Assembly: GCA_021784255.1 (NCBI GenBank)
Contig: JAJXSZ010000201.1
Location: forward strand, 1-5,600
Direction of reading: 5' to 3'
From: Pseudomonadota bacterium
GTDB lineage: Bacteria; Pseudomonadota; Alphaproteobacteria; Acetobacterales; Acetobacteraceae
Length of the DNA: 5,600 nt
The position numbers were made by a program, and so were the translations under genes. Each line of letters opens with the position of its first letter. The stretch's first letter is position 1. The notes under the pieces were generated by a model, which was not told the origin of the DNA, made no database searches, and worked only from the letters and a program-made list of their open reading frames with translations. This document shows, piece by piece, positions 5,509-5,600 of this stretch.

Positions 5509-5600
5509 ATGCACGCCATGCACCGCCGCCAGTTCGTTGCCCTGCCCCTGCGTGTCGCGCCCCTGCTTGTCGCGCCGCTGCTTGCCGCGCCGCTTCTGGC
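5509..5600 (+). CDS. N-terminus of an exported protein with a twin-arginine-like signal peptide (partial)
   Basis: Only about 30 codons are visible before the window ends. The translation begins M-H-A-M-H-R-R-Q-F-V-A-L-P-L and continues with a hydrophobic run made of Leu, Val, Ala and Pro. This reads as a signal peptide with an Arg pair followed by Q-F-V, Tat-like but short in its n-region. Two in-frame ATGs (5509 and 5518) are possible; neither has a convincing Shine-Dalgarno, and I took the upstream one for its longer n-region. The gene diverges from ugd across 156 bases. Signal peptides of this style are common on periplasmic substrate-binding proteins of high-G+C proteobacteria, but the function cannot be assigned without the mature part. 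Confidence 0.55.
   Translation, partial: MHAMHRRQFVALPLRVAPLLVAPLLAAPLL
5548..5600 (+). repeat. 15-base tandem repeat coding the signal-peptide core
   Basis: Three near-identical 15-base units (5548-5562, 5563-5577, 5578-5592) run into a partial fourth that is cut by the window end. The first two differ at two positions, as do the second and third loosely around CTGCTTGTCGCGCCG. They encode L-R-V-A-P, L-L-V-A-P and L-L-A-A-P. The period is a multiple of three, so copy-number change would keep the frame. Confidence 0.7.

Overview
The window is high in G+C, about two thirds by eye, with strong G/C third-position bias. The NusA sequence, the rimP-nusA-ylxR order and the abundance of twin-arginine signal peptides suggest an alphaproteobacterium. 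Acetobacteraceae or another Rhodospirillales member is my best guess from sequence style; it was not tested by a search.

Positions 1-2295, minus strand, hold the conserved transcription/translation operon rimP -> nusA -> ylxR, with infB normally next, beyond the left edge. A good sigma70-like promoter (2354-2382) lies upstream. Between it and rimP sits a hairpin with a T-tract (2294-2324) that looks like an intrinsic terminator or attenuator in the leader. The rimP and ylxR starts are not ATG: rimP appears to begin at TTG, and ylxR at CTG overlapping the nusA stop.

Positions 2524-3177, plus strand, encode a SCO1/SenC copper chaperone. It converges on a minus-strand gene (3262-3858) for a Tat-exported cupredoxin whose C-terminal half resembles the CuA region of cytochrome oxidase subunit II. 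A strong hairpin terminator (3203-3239) closes the cupredoxin gene. Upstream of it is an FNR/FixK-type palindrome (3922-3935), placed at the class II activator distance from a -10-like hexamer, so oxygen- or NO-responsive control is plausible. The two genes may form a copper/respiration pair, although they are not co-transcribed.

Positions 4045-5352, minus strand, encode a complete UDP-glucose 6-dehydrogenase, which makes UDP-glucuronate for surface polysaccharides. Diverging from it at the right edge is the start of an exported protein whose signal peptide is built from a 15-base tandem repeat.

No tRNA, rRNA, CRISPR array, insertion sequence or phage gene was seen. No gene-free stretch exceeds 300 bases; the longest is 2296-2523. 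I found no clearly new multi-gene system. The observations most worth a second look are the FNR-box/cupredoxin unit, the rimP leader hairpin and the repeat-built signal peptide.
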